DNA of 64,000 nt from Physcomitrium patens (Eukaryota; Streptophyta; Bryopsida; Funariales; Funariaceae), in assembly GCF_000002425.4 (NCBI RefSeq), contig NC_037275.1:9472533-9536532 (forward strand), written 5' to 3'. Positions 13,061 to 27,125 of the stretch are shown one piece after another (position 1 is the stretch's first letter; every line of letters starts with the position of its first letter). A program made the position numbers and the translations under genes. The notes beneath the pieces were generated by a model. It had not been told where the DNA came from. It saw only the letters and a list, made by a program, of their open reading frames with translations, and did no database searches.

Positions 13061-15191
13061 GATTTGTGTGCTAGTGAATTCAGAATTGATCATACCCATT
13101 TATTTTTGGTTTCTCTTGTTTTGTTTATCTTCTTGGTACATTATGCCCTCTTTATTCTTTATGAATCACATTTGTGGAAGCATGTCTGATGCTCTTCATG
13201 CAAATGACTTTACCCAGCACCTTGAAGATGACAGAGCTACAGATTCAGCAGCTCACTTGATTCAAGAAATGGGTTAGAAATGAAATTGCATTAAACACTC
13301 ATGTAGACACACATTTGTGTTGACATGAATGGTAGAACCAGGTGGATTCAGATATGCTGTGTCATGCTGCATTTTTTTATTGACTGTCACTTCACTGAAA
13401 GTGGCATAGAGCTATTGGGTAGTTCCTGTTTGGAAATTGATCTAACTTCTGCCACCAGTTTTCAACTTTTATCCCATTGATTTTGTGTTAGAGTGGTGTT
13501 ATTGTCAACTTAGCCCACCTTCTGATGGAAAAGGATCTTTCTGTGGGTGTCAGCCAGTCTTCATCACAAAACAAATCTCAACAGTAGCATTGTGGTGAAA
13601 TAAACCCCAGAAAGAAAGAAAAAAAAAAAAACAAAAAACACATTTGAATAAGGCTAATATATACATATATATATATATATTTGAATTTTATTCAGTTGAA
13701 ATTTATTGGCTCATCAAATGACAGACCTTTTGCATGTAAAGATTGATGAGAAATGGGTTGCAATCAAGGCTTCAATTCTCATGTAGTCATCTACCAACTA
13801 AGCATAAAGAACATGTAAATACTACAAAAGGTGATGGTTGTCTTTTTCAATGGCTTTAATACATGGTACTTGTGGGCAAGTATTCATATAAAGGTGGTGC
13901 CTAGTGGTATCCTACAAGGACAATTGTCTGAGTTTTCCCATATACTCCAAATAAGCACTTTTTTGCAATGTGATTTCTACAAAAAAAAAAACATCTCTGC
14001 AATATGTATATATATATATATATGAACACATGCAGAAAATTTTATCTCAAATAAATATATTGAACTTGAAATTTATAAAAAAATGAAGAAAATTTATATG
14101 TATCTATCAATGAAACAATGACAAAAGTACTGTCTGAAAGCACATCTTAAATCATTTGTATTAATTTCTTGTACATGATAATTGCCTCTCAATTCAAAAT
14201 TGTATTGGACACTTATTATTTGTGGTTTGAGTTTCTGTATAGTTAAACTTATGAAAGGTCAACTTTTGATACAATTCAAATTCTCAAAAGGTAGGATTTT
14301 GAATTTTTGTAATCTGCAAAGTTTTCCTTTGTAAGAACCTTTGTAAGACTTTTGTACCAAAGCCTAAGAAAATAGATTTTTAGATGTAAAAATATCTTAA
14401 TTTGGATGTCATATAAAATCATAACTACCATAAAAAAATATTTTTTTAACTAAATTTATTTAGAAGTTGAATAATACTTATAATTTTATAACACCAAAAG
14501 ATTACATTCTTTAAACTATCAAAACTTTTGTAAACTTAACAATAAAGTCTATTCGTTATCTTAAATTATTATTGCATCTATGTAATATAAAGTTCAATCT
14601 TAATATCAAGATTTTCATTCTTAAAATACTTAAAGCTATAAATTTATAAAATAAATAATAATAATTTAAGCTTGTTGTTGATGATATTTCTTTGGTTTTG
14701 GTTTTGAGTTTTGGGGTTTTTTTTTTTTTTTTTGGAATTTATTTATTAAAATTAGATAGTAATTTAATTCTTGTGGTTAAAACATATTATTACCTCAAAT
14801 ACATGAATGTATGTATTTATATTTTTAATATATATTTTTTTATCTAAAGATTACTAATATAAAGATAGCTTCATTAGTGAAATTTCATAATATTATATAT
14901 TTTAAAACCATATTGGTATTATCAATTTTAATCAAATGATGCCAGAAATTTGAGGTCTTACTGTCTTAAAATATTAGTTTCTGGTCGTAAAAACTAAGAC
15001 TGAAGTCTCTTGGTCCTGTTTCAACAAACCCTCCTATAGTCTGCATCCTTTTTTGTATGTGCATTCTTAATATTTGAAATTTTATCATAACGAGTTTTTC
15101 TTGTAAAGTTGTTGATTGATAATTACAGAAATTTATTTTGGTTAAAAAAAATGAATCCATATGCATACAATTATGAATGTATGTATCTATA

Positions 15192-15228
<37 letters not shown>

Positions 15229-17050
15229 CTTTGCATTCATTCACATCTTAAAAACTTAAATGATTTGGTATCTATTTTGAAAGGTCTATACATCTAGCAT
15301 GAAACCTTCATACTTGTGTTTTTCTAGCTTGCACTTTGTTTGTTGAAATGGTTTGTGACATATTAGATAGGTTTCTTTTTTACTTGTTTTTTTATAGAGT
15401 AGTATTATTTCATTCTGAAATAAAATCACACCAATCTGTTTAACTTGTAAAAAGTTTATTCATTTTTGGTCTGTATAAGTTTGAGTAAATGCTTAACTCA
15501 ACTCAGGACTTTGTTGTATGACATGGTGGAGCAACATATATGTTCATACATATATGTTTTTGACTTTCATAAAAAAATTGAGGTATATTTAATATTAAAT
15601 ATTTAATAATATTAATATACTTTTGTGCCTTTAGCAATTAATTGTGCTATTGTATTTATATAGTATCAATTTATGTCCTTATTTGGTGGAATTCTTCTAT
15701 AGGTTTCTAATATTGTCATAATTTACATGTTTATCTAACTTCAGATTACTATATAGATTACATAGAGCTATGAATATCATTGTTAATATTGCAATTTTTA
15801 ATTTTAATTCTTCTTTTTTTATTTTGTTGTTGTGTTGTGAGTTGGTGTTTGGCCAATTTATTCATTGAAGTACTATATTGATTTTAAGAACTTATAGAAT
15901 TTTTATCACAATTTGTTATTATTGTTTTTATGCTTCTCAAGGTTGTGGCATGTAAGGCCACCATAATGTAAATCATAAATATAAGTTTCAAGGTTTTCAA
16001 AAAAAAAGTACTCATTAATATTTATTGATCAAATTTTTTTACAAGAATATGAGAACATTGACATCTTGGAATTAAAACAGATTTTAAATTCCCTTTGAAT
16101 ATCACCATTCAAAAATTCTAAGTGGTTCAATAATTCGAATAATTGTACATTATTTATTTTTTAATTTCACAACACATATCTTTAGTTCAGCAAAACAAGG
16201 TCCTCCAGCAGAAAATCAAAGAACAATGAGCATACATTTCTTTTGGTATGATTCACAAGTGGACACTTGTGTAATCAAGCCATGCAACAAATTGGGTAAC
16301 TCCACTTGCCTTAACTACTAATGTACATTGATTATTCCCCAATAAGATGGCTACAATCTATCACCTGTTTATACAAATTATTGTTTAACATTTAATAGAA
16401 ATTACCTGCACCTAAATGGTTGCTTCAACAGTCAATACAATTGTCTTTTAAATTTCACCTTTTTTCAGAATGCCTTTAAGAAACATGAATCAAACTTGTA
16501 AGATCCATTCTGTAACACACACATATATTAATGAAAATATACTTACACAGATATGCACACACACATGTATAGAAGAGTACAAAATATCATGGGGCTCGGG
16601 GAGGATGGGAGAGATGAAGTGGGGGATATGGGCTGGCAAGGCTGGCAAGGATCCTTCCTTCATTCATTATGGGGTAGGGTCAGTTTTGTACACTGAGAGG
16701 GGTGGGAAATTCCTTAGCTGCTGGATGGGCTGGGCTGGGCTGTCTATTGTGATGGATGGCTTGACACCATTTACAAAACACCAAGACAAACCCACCCATT
16801 TGGAACCTGTGATTGTAACTGTGCCTGCCAGCCCAGTACTACTACTACTATACCATTGTCCAATCACACATCATTATGGGAAAAGGCCATACCAACATAA
16901 AAAACACTGAAGATACAAAATGTGGAGGTGTGAAGGGGGGGGGGGGTACACACCAATTGACCAGCTCCATCATGGTGGTTTGAAATTCCTCTGCCTCTCA
17001 TGGGAATGAATGAATGAGTGAATGAGAGCAGCTTGGAATTTCTGGTTTAA
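13061..17050. other. AT-rich spacer
   Basis: No recognisable coding sequence. (AT)n tracts lie at about 13660-13680, 14005-14023 and 15196-15227. From about 16570 the composition becomes GC-richer, with GGG-rich patches and a run of 12 G at 16935-16946. This marks the approach to the promoter of the SRF gene. Confidence 0.6.
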
Positions 17051-18952
17051 AGGGGGTGGGAGATATACAGAAGAGAAGAGAGAGCTGTGAAGGCTCTTGT
17101 GCGCGGACGGCTGTGCCCGTTCCCCCTGGTTCTGTGGTGATAGGGGGCTACGGATCGAGACACGGCGGTAGGGGCTGCTCCCCATGCGCGGCGGCAGGCC
17201 GCTGTCAGTCATTGGTCTCCCGCCAGCTCCATTGCCCTCCGTTGTTGCAGTGTCTCAAGCTCCCTCCACTCGCCTCTCACTCTTACTACTCGAAATACTC
17301 GATCGCTCCCTGCGATGCACTGTGCTTTTCTCGTCCCTCTTGTCGAACGGACGCTTCTGTAAGCTTTCATTTGATATCAGAATGGCTAGGTTTCGTGCTC
17401 CATTGTAGTTTTCGCCGATTGTAGCTCAGTTGTGCTGTTGCGGTGATGGAGTTGGTTTTTGAATTCGCAAGTCATTCGCTGTCGTCATTGCAGTAATTTC
17501 GCGTCACCAGGATCAAAAATACTAGTCTGAAGTGTTTTTTTTTGTTTTGTTTTTTTGCTTTTTTTACAGAAGGAAGTTTTGTGTGGCCAAACTTCCTGTA
17601 GAAGGTTATGTGAGGTGGAAGCTTGTGCAGGTGTATGTGAGTTTAGGCTTTTGATGATTTGACCTTTTGTTTATGCTGCTTTTGCATGAATCGCTTCCTT
17701 CTTGAGCCTCAATACTTCGTGTAGGTGTGATCATCTGTAGTGCATCTTATCATCATGAGTTTGATGCTTTTGAGTTTAATGTTTCTTCGCGCGGAAAAGC
17801 AGATTATCTCAGTTCCCAAGCTGTTTTGGTTTTTCTTCTCAGACCCCCCTATTCTGATATGCTTTGTGATGCCTGTTATCTTGTTTCCTATGTTTTTTGA
17901 TGAGCTAACCTTTCGTGTAGAACTGCCTGCACTATGCTTTCCTATCAATGTCATGTGGCATTCTCTTCTTGCTGTAATTTCACGACCGTACACTTCAAGT
18001 CCAGATTGAGCTTTGATTTGTTTGGAACTGCGCACCTCTGTCTTTGCTTAGTCTAATTTACACTAACGCAGAACCATGCAACGTCTCATAATATTTTCTA
18101 GCCTCCTTCCTGAACTTTATTTTATTTTCCCGGAGTCCGCGGCTCATGGTGGTCTATGCATCATTTTGTCTTTCAATCAATCGTGCACGGGGCGGTATCT
18201 TTTTTTCACTTTGTTAGGACCATTCACGTCAACTGTTTGCTTACTTCATTCACAATATATTAAAGTTCTTTTCGTTCTTATGCCTGCCCTAGGAAAGTTA
18301 ATTGCTCGTACACAGAGTTGCAAAATTATTCTTCAGTGTGCAGCTCTTCAACGGGTATTAGTCATACTACTTACCCTGCTGCACTACAAACAATGTCAAA
18401 CAATTCTACGGCTTTAAGATTATCAAGCCTTATCAATAGCAGTGACGGACCTCTTTCACTCCAGAATAGAGTTTTAGGCTTACATACTACCATTCTGCTT
18501 CTTATTATATAACAGTTTCAATTGCCTAGAAGTCTTTAATTGCAATTACCCACCATGCACTACTGATCTCGTTTTTTGAATATACAGATTCGCGAAATCC
18601 GTGGTCTGTAGAGCAAACATCGTTTTCTACCTCCTTTAGTGATCAGTCGGTTCTAAATGTTGGATATTGTACATGATGTACTAAAGATTTCCGCTTAAAT
18701 ATGTGTAGATGAAACTGCGGTCGATGATATATAAACATTGGACTGAAGTGATATGTTACTAATACGAGTTTGACCGAATTCAGCATTTAATTTCGATGCA
18801 GGAGAATTTAAATTGAGCAACAGACGTTGATAGTACCAGTTATCTATCTAGAACCGGATGGCTTCAGGAAGAAAGAAGCGCACAAGTCTCAACGTAAATC
18901 ACCGGTCAAGTTGAATATTAGTTTAAACCGGCGCGATTTCAGCGGTTATAAT
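17050..18952 (+). promoter_or_regulatory. Promoter and leader region of the SRF gene
   Basis: A GC-rich, CT-rich block at about 17090-17450 marks a likely transcription start region. No recognised protein is encoded between it and the ATG at 18953. The 1.5 kb interval probably contains one or more leader introns. A frame is open from 18827 into the start codon, but its peptide is hydrophilic and would displace the signal peptide, so the downstream ATG is preferred. Confidence 0.4.
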
Positions 18953-21900
18953 ATGGCTTGGAAACTATTAGAGCTTCACCTGGGGCTAGTCATGGTGCTA
19001 TTTGTGCTCACATGCGTTCATGCAATCACAGAACCAAAGGACGGTACGTAGCTCCAGATTCATTCTGCGGTCATTATTTTGTCACAAAGTGGTTTAGTAC
19101 TTAACTGAGACTGAAAGCATTGCCAGATACTACGAAATTTTGCAGATGAATTGAATGTTCTTAATTTCGCCAGCAAGCATGTAGTGCAGTCAGGTCTTAT
19201 TCAGTTTTTTCCAATTTTTTTTTTCTAAACAACGGTATTAACTTACTCTTCGCATTTCTTTAAGCCTCTCACAATTTGATAGCAAGAAAATCGAGATTCT
19301 CATAAGAATGAATCTCGTAAGTCAATCGAATCTGCACTTAAAGTTAATCGGATCATAAGGCAAACAGGCTTGAACTGCTTTTCTTGTACCATTGCAGTAA
19401 CTGCGTTAAATTCTTTGTACATCTCATTGGAAGAACCCGCTCAACTGACGCTGTGGAATTCAAGCGGAGGTGATCCATGTGGTGGTGGTTGGCTGGGCGT
19501 CATTTGCACAGGGTCGAATGTCACAGAGCTGTATGTGCATTTCCTTTAATCACTATCTTTTGTCCTAACCACCTCCGTTTGTTTGCACCAATATGTATCC
19601 AAAACTAAGTGGTAGGTCAGGACCTAAGTCTACTATTTGAGGTTGTAGCCCAGCATTTTAGTGGCGACTAGTGTTGATGATTAGATTCGACGAAGTGGAT
19701 TCTCAAATTGTTCAGCTCTATTAACCTCTCATTCATGTCAGGCACTTGAATCAGAAGGGTCTGTCTGGAAACCTCGGTTACTCCCTCACCGCACTTCAAC
19801 AATTATTGATACTGTGAGCCACAACTTTTCGTTCCAAGCTAACGCTTTCACTCCTTTAATGCTGTAAATTTTTCTTCACACAAGAATTACTTGAGGCATC
19901 AAATGAAAGATTCCGAATGTACTGGATTCCTGACACTGTCTAGACCTATCTTATAGTGGATCTTTATACATTTACAACATTCTTTTGAGATTGTGAGAAA
20001 TGCCTAGGTGAGGAATATGGTTTTGTTCAATTTTTGTTGTTTAGATGTGGATCCCGTGCGAAGATTATGCTTTATGAAAACTAAATAATATCTTTATTGG
20101 TGCAGTGATGTGAGTGGCAATAACATTCAAGGAAATATGCCCTCTCAGTTGCCCCCACTTGTTCGACTGCTGTAAGTTACTTCCTTCCCAATTCAGAGAA
20201 CTACAAATAATGCATGTCTAAAATTCAAAAGCTAATATTGTAGTGATGCATTATGGTTCTAAATAAATATGTATTTACTTTTGATTTTCGAAAGATCAAA
20301 TTTCTTTTACATCCAATATATATTCCCTTTCAGACACATTCACCCTAAAAAGCATACATCCGTACTCTTGTTTGTAAGTAGGAATCTTGGAGGGAATGTA
20401 ATCACGGGTAACATTCCTCACTCTCTCAAGGAATTGACAAATTTGACAGAGTTGTAAGTCTAACTCTGACTTATCTAAGATTCAATTTTTCATCATTTCT
20501 GGTTATATTGTGAGGGTAGAATAATTTTCGGTCACAATTTTTTAAACTTAGAAGTCCTTTTTGACCTCGTCAATAATTCATCGTGTTACAGGAATCTTAG
20601 CCACAATAAACTGCAGAATGGTGTCCCAGACGTATGGACGCAACTCACATCTCTAAGATTGCTGTAAGATTTAATTCACTATTCCTGCTCATCAGTACTT
20701 GTCTCCCATTTTCCAGCTGCACTACTGAACTCATCTCTAGGCTCCTTGTCTAGAATTTTTGAGATACCAGTTAAAGGCTCAATGGTAAGAGATAATGAAT
20801 GATCGAAAATTATATTTCCGAGATGTTAAACTGCGTGAACATGCAGACTATATTTATATTTATGAACAACAGTAACTCTCAGCTGATGAAGTGATTGAAC
20901 ACACTTTAATGCATGACTATAATTTTAGATTTTGAAGAATTTTAAGATTATAAATGACTGCTGCGCCATTCGCCGACATTAACATTTCCTTGTCGCAGGG
21001 ACCTTTCATTTAATGAGTTGACAGGCTCACTTCCTCGATCGATTGGAGACTTATCTGCTCTTACGTCCTTGTGAGTATTCTGCAAATCAGTTCTGTATTT
21101 AGCGTAAATAGCAGTAACACTAGCTATCTTGAGACTTGATGTTTTGTCTTTAGTTAATCAATTTATGCAAATCGAAAGCGCCACCTACCTGCAACGGTAA
21201 CTAACAGCTTGATATCGTGAACTTGAATTACACTACTACTCGGATTTCACGCAATGTGTCCTAACTATTATGTCGCTGCTCATTCTAGGAATGTGGAAAA
21301 CAATCATCTGACTGGCAATCTACCTCTATCAATGTCAAACCTGACAAATTTGCAATACTTGTAAGTAAAATGTTACACAATATGATTGCACATGTTACGT
21401 GTAGAAAATTTCATTAATTCGTGATTCTGGTGAGTCGGTCATGGATGTGCAGCTGTTTAATGATAATTTCAAAGATTGCTTTGTCTGTACCAAATTAGAA
21501 ATGCTGTGTATCCCGTTTTGCTCATGCAATACCAGTATTTGGTACTTTTCGTGACTATGAAAACCACCACGACAGGAAATTACTTTGAAATTTCATTTCA
21601 TTAAAATCGTAATAAAGCGTTGTATTCACTGATGTGATCTGCAGAAATCTTCAAAACAATAGGTTTACTGGATGGCTTCCACCAAATCTCAACCCACGCG
21701 ACGTACGGTATGAGTTTTGACATATACAGTGGTTTGTAAATGAATTTCTTGACTCCATTTTAATCACCCTTTAGAACACAAGCATTAAAGTTCTGAAGCC
21801 TCTTCCTCAATCTCGACAGAATTTCAGGTAATAACTTCAGCAATCAACCAGCTCCGCCACCACCTCCATATACTCCACCACCACCAAGGCAACCCGCTCC

Positions 21901-24861
21901 CCGACGGATACCTCCACCGCTTCGACAGAGGACGCCAGCAGCAGCTGTAGAATCCTCTGAAAAGAGTGGTTTTTGGACTGGTGGGCGAATCGCTGGAGTT
22001 GCTGTTGTGGTTTTGCTTTTATTTGCTGCTGCTATTCTATGTTTCCTGTATGTTTCATGGAGAAGGCGTGGAGAAAGAGGCGTACGAGACAATGCTGGTC
22101 GTAAGCATTCCTGGCTACAACCAATTTTTTTCAAAGGTATGTTAAGTGTTTTTTGTTCAAATTTTGATGCTTTAGTCATTATGCAGAAAAGGTGATTAAC
22201 CTCGAGATTTCTGGATATTCATAAATTTAGTGGTTGATTGTATCTGAAGATATTGGAAAGTAGCCTGTGAATTAATTTTCATCAGCTCCAATTTCCTGAC
22301 CTTGTTTATTTAAAAAATGTGAAAAACTCTCTTGATTTGGAGCTAAGTTTTTTGTTGGAACTTTTAAAGTAACTTTATAAATATCCACATTCAGAGGTGC
22401 CAAAATCAAGATAAGAGGAATCCCTTTGCTTAGGAAAATATATTCTCAGAAAGAAATACAGCTTTCAGTATTCTACTCTTGAGAAAGAGAATTCCTTAGT
22501 TTGAGAACGATGAAAATTAGTGACAGTTTTATAACATGCAGTGAAGGTAACCGTTCCATTCATGCCTTGCAGAGAAATCAGTTCAGTCGAATCAAAGTTT
22601 TGGAGACTTAGGTGAGAACATGTGTATAAAACTAGAATAGAATCTCAAGAGAGCTCCTTTCATTGCTCTATTGAGTAAGACTGCATCATTTTGTATGCTG
22701 CAAGTATTTGAGGCTCTATGTGTATTACCTCATAACCCCTGATAACTGTGAACAGGAATCAGAAATCTGTGTAATTAGCTCTTCACTTTGCAGCCAATGT
22801 GAGAAATAATTGGTTGTGGTCCTTGGTTGTCAGGTGTCACTGAGGCTTCCGGTGAAAAAATTGCAAGTCCGCAAGAAATGAGAAAGAACGCCTCTCCAAT
22901 GAAGACCCAGGAACTCAAAGCACCCCCTTCCTTCAAGTCAAATGGTGAGAATGGTCCTAGTAAGACCCCTCCCAGTAGACCGCCTCCTGCAAGGTCTGCA
23001 AAAGCTATTGTTCCAGCTATCGCCTATTCTGTGGCAGATCTTCAAGCTGCCACCAACAGTTTTGCTCAAGAAAACCTGATTGGAGAAGGGTCTTTGGGAC
23101 GTGTATATCGGGGGGAATTTACGGATGGCCAGGTATTTGAAGATCTACATTATTGCAGTACTGAGCTGAGCTGAAAAGTATAGAAGATTTGATCAGATTG
23201 ACGCCATATCTAGCATCACTTACTTTTTGCAGTTATACGCTTGACTTACCACTTCATTTTGTTTTTGACCTTAGCATGTGAGCATTAGAGATAGCTGTGT
23301 TTAATGCGATCAGCACGATTTCCTGATCACATCAGGAACAGGAAGTTCGTGGACAATCAAGCACTTCGGTGTGAGGATGCTGAAGTTCCCATTGGTGTGA
23401 TGTGGTCTGTGATCAGGTGCACGCAGTAAAGAAACTGGATTCATCATCACCCTTAGTACAAAATGAGCAAGATTTCCTTGGGATCTTATCTGGCATGGCT
23501 AGATTGCGCCACGGTAATATTACTGAGTTAGTTGGATATTGTGCGGAGCATGGGCAACGTCTGTTGGTATATCAGTACATAAGCCGTGGTACGCTGAACG
23601 ATATACTTCATACGAAAGATGAGGACACCAAGCGGCTGACGTGGAATGCTCGTGTGAAGATTGCTCTCGGAGCTGCTCGTGCCCTTGAGTAAGTCTTGCA
23701 GCTAAAACCATCTTGTGTTTTATGTGATTCCTCTGTTTCGATGTTCGAAACATTATGATAATTATAGTTTAATCTGTGAGAATAAAAGGGGCTGCGTCGA
23801 ATCTACCGTAATGGAGTGAAATTGATATCACGATGATGTATATTACGTTCCCAGAAACATTAAAGACAGTTTTTTTTTTTTTTTTTTTTTTTTTTTGTGA
23901 ATGCAGGTACTTGCATGAAGTGTGCTTGCCAGCAGTCGTTCACCGTAATTTCAAATCTGCAAATGTATTATTGGACGATGAACTTAACCCTCATCTCACA
24001 GACTGCGGAATCGCAGCCCTCACGCCTCTCGGTTCTGACCGGCAGGTTTGCAAAAGCTTGACCATTAGTGATCACGCCGCAGTCGCATTTTTGGGAGTTA
24101 AATATTTGTATTCAACTTCCTTACTTGGATTATGCTGCCATTGAAGTAGAACGTCTTAGCGATCAATTTTTTGCATATCCACTTCATCTTTTCATTGTCC
24201 ATTCGTAAGCGCATTCTGCAATAAGGAGCTCGCGTTGGCAAATAATAAAATTAGTGTTGTATCACAGATTGACTTTTAACGTTACGGATTGAGCAGGTTT
24301 CAACTCAAATGCTGGGATCGTTTGGGTATAGTGCCCCAGAGTATGCTATGTCTGGAATTTATACCGTTAAGAGTGATGTCTACAGCTTCGGTGTGGTTAT
24401 GCTGGAGCTTTTGACTGGTCGCAAGCCATTAGACAGGTTGTTGCTTCGACTCCCCAGCAGTAGTTTCTGCCCTTTGTTGAACAGGATAATACATAACTTT
24501 GGCAGTAACATGATAGGTGCTTTAAGTCGTATATGAAGTTCTCCTTTAGAAGACTGATAGGAATGTATTAATCAACCTGCAACGCGTGGTATTCTCACTT
24601 TTTATGCAGTACTAGGTTACGAGCAGAGCAGTCACTGGTCAGGTGGGCCACTCCCCAGCTACATGACATAGATGCATTAGCGAAGATGGTCGACCCTGCG
24701 TTGAAGGGGATTTATCCTGCGAAATCCCTTTCCCGCTTTGCAGATATCATCGCATTATGCGTACAGGTAAAGCTTAAATTTAGTGGGAAATCATTCCTCG
24801 TCGCATGGCCTGAATTTTTTTAGTTTACAATTTTTTGGTGACCATGAAGATGACTGGAAAT

Positions 24862-24896
<35 letters not shown>

Positions 24897-25186
24897 ATGA
24901 TGAATTGCAATCTCTAACAAGAAGACATAATCATGATCTAAACATAGATTTTAGGACCTAGCTAATTAAGGCGGTTTTCTTCAGAAGTAAAGAGCATTAC
25001 TAAAATCTTCACTTTTGAACTATGTAGCCGGAGCCTGAATTTCGCCCAGTAATGTCGGAAGTAGTGCAAGCTCTTGTGCGACTTATGCAACGAGCAAGCC
25101 TAAACAAACGAAGATCTGGTGATGACTTGGGAGCTTCCAACAGGAGTATGGACCGGCAATATGATCCCTCGGATTCTTCGACTTGA
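18953..25186 (+). CDS. STRUBBELIG-receptor-family (SRF) LRR receptor-like kinase, seventeen exons
   Basis: Exons: 18953-19043, 19398-19530, 19742-19813, 20106-20171, 20382-20453, 20592-20663, 20999-21070, 21289-21360, 21645-21707, 21820-22136, 22573-22611, 22834-23132, 23417-23688, 23907-24045, 24297-24436, 24610-24766, 25028-25186. All join in phase to give 744 residues. Residues 1-24 are a signal peptide. Residues about 30-75 are the N-terminal cap with the [14 protein letters not shown] motif. Seven leucine-rich repeats follow, five of them on separate 72-nt exons. Next come a proline-rich segment (248-280), one membrane span (about 295-317), a basic juxtamembrane region and a kinase-like domain (about 430-705). 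The glycine loop (GEGSLGRV) and Lys461 are kept, but HRD is HRN (559-561) and DFG is DCG (579-581). This is typical of SRFs, in which STRUBBELIG is reported to act without catalysis. Plant SRFs work at the plasma membrane in tissue patterning and related signalling. Downstream partners in this organism are not evident from the sequence. Confidence 0.95.
23870..23896 (+). repeat. 27-T tract in the polypyrimidine region of an SRF acceptor
   Basis: A pure T run ends ten bases before the acceptor of exon 14 (23907). It probably serves as an over-long polypyrimidine tract. Two more T runs in this gene lie at 24865-24894 (intron 16) and 25620-25646 (3' UTR). Confidence 0.85.
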
Positions 25187-25900
25187 CAATCCGAAACCAA
25201 GACCATCAGTTTGGACTTTCTCACCACAAGCACACTTCTCATGTGCCGATGTTGTGCTGGACAAGCATACTTCTGTGCTGATATTTCCATTCTTCAACTG
25301 CACAACCATTTTCAATTCCTCTGAAAAGGATATCAGAGCGTTGGTTCGGTACATGACTGAGGTAATGCCTCTCTACAATTTATTTCAGAAGTGCGAACCA
25401 CTCTTGGGGAAGTATTGACACGGTAGATGAGCTGGTACAGAGTGCAGATAATGAATCTTGCTCTTATAGGACTCAGCTTAGTTGTGTTGGGCATAGGTGA
25501 AGCAGGCCGACCATTTTGATCACGAAACAGTGAACGTGCATTACATGTCCAGTAGAAATGATTGTACCACGTATTTGTTGTGTGTAAACGATTTGGTTTT
25601 TAATTTGACAGCACGTCCGTTTTTTTTTTTTTTTTTTTTTTTTTTTGTTAAGCCAAGTGGTCCCACTACGCTTTTGAGACACACATTCATTTTTCCACTT
25701 CAAACTCATTTTCGTTTGATTTTGGGCATATTTTTGAATTTTAGTGCCCTGTTTTGACGAGTTCAAATTTTTAGATCTGAAAAATTGCATTCCTGACTTC
25801 AATAAGGAATGAAGTTTAGTCAACCTTCTATGGTTTACATATTTGCTATGTTTTTTTTTTTATTATTATGTCTTTCATTGCTGATCATATCGAAATCTAA
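25187..25900 (+). other. 3' untranslated region of the SRF gene (approximate)
   Basis: Sequence after the TGA at 25184-25186 keeps gene-like composition to about 25850, then falls to very AT-rich spacer. It contains a 27-T tract at 25620-25646. No further coding sequence is recognised. A polyadenylation site was not pinned down. Confidence 0.45.
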
Positions 25901-26087
25901 TGACAGTAAATGTTAAATGATCATGCCTCGATTTTCTTTGTGTTTTATAGTATATTTTATTTAATCATGCAAATATAAACATGAGTATTACTTATCACCT
26001 TCATCTAGACTGGGAAAAATTCAATCGTGTTTTTTTGATACATTTCCATATCTTCTTGCTGCAAACATAGATTTATCAACAAATAAC

Positions 26088-26543
26088 TGTATGATAACTG
26101 ATTTAGTATTGTAATAAGAATTGTCTATATTGAAACCCAATTTGCTATATTAATTGAACACCACAAAAATTAATTAGATAGTACATACTACATATTTAAT
26201 TATATTTTTACATGTCTAGAACATTCTTTTTCATTATTTTGGTTAAAGTAGGTAAATTCACAATATTGTATTGTTATCACATTAAGTTACAAAAATATGC
26301 TTTGTAATCTTATGAATAAAATATTTAATCATCTTCAATATACATTTGTTAAAAAAATAAACTTCATAAATTAAGATCTTAATTTACAACTATTAAAAAA
26401 TTATAGTAAAGTTATACTACTAATAAGTATGAGATATATAGTAGTGCAATTATGTGGATTTTTAAAAATACTATAAATATTAAAAATTGCTTTAGCCTTA
26501 AATTTGAATAATAACAAAAAATGAGATTGATATTAAAATATAA
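26088..26543. repeat. Direct duplication, copy 1
   Basis: This segment and 27126-27830 share long stretches in the same order. One shared block runs from the TGTCTAGAACATT motif through TCTTATGAATAAAATATTT to GCAATTATGTGGATTTT and AATTGCTTTAGC. Copy 2 carries about 250 extra bases near 27200-27450. The copies are diverged, so the event is old. It could be a tandem duplication or two copies of a non-coding transposable element. Confidence 0.7.
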
Positions 26544-27063
26544 TATAAAGAGGGATTTATTAAAGTGACACCCCTTGCTATCTCATGATTGATTTTGTCC
26601 ATCCCCAGGCTCTGTCCTTTGTTTCCAATCTTCCATCCTCCATTCCCCATTCTTAGCCCCTATCCCTTGTCCCCTATCCCCAACAACCCCATTCAAGGGA
26701 TTTTTCCAAATGAATATTTTTTGATGTTAATTAAAAACAATTTGTATTTGTCACTTAAAGAAAAATTTCAAATATCATTAAAAAATTGTTGGTAGTGAGA
26801 ATATGCTTTGAATTTCAATGCTTTATTTCAAATTCCCTTTATACTAATTAATAAACTTCTGTGAAATATAAATATGGATAAGAGAAGCTAACATTTAAAA
26901 AAATATATATTTAAATTTAAAAATCAGTTACTGCTATAAAAATGATGAACTTGCAGGATTTTGTTATACATGGTTATAGGATAATCTCTACATATTAATT
27001 TTAAAAAGAAAAAATATAAAAATAGAAAAATTAAATTATTTAAAAATCAAATCCATTAAAAAA

Positions 27064-27097
<34 letters not shown>

Positions 27098-27125
27098 AAA
27101 TAAATCTTAAAGAATTAGGATAATT

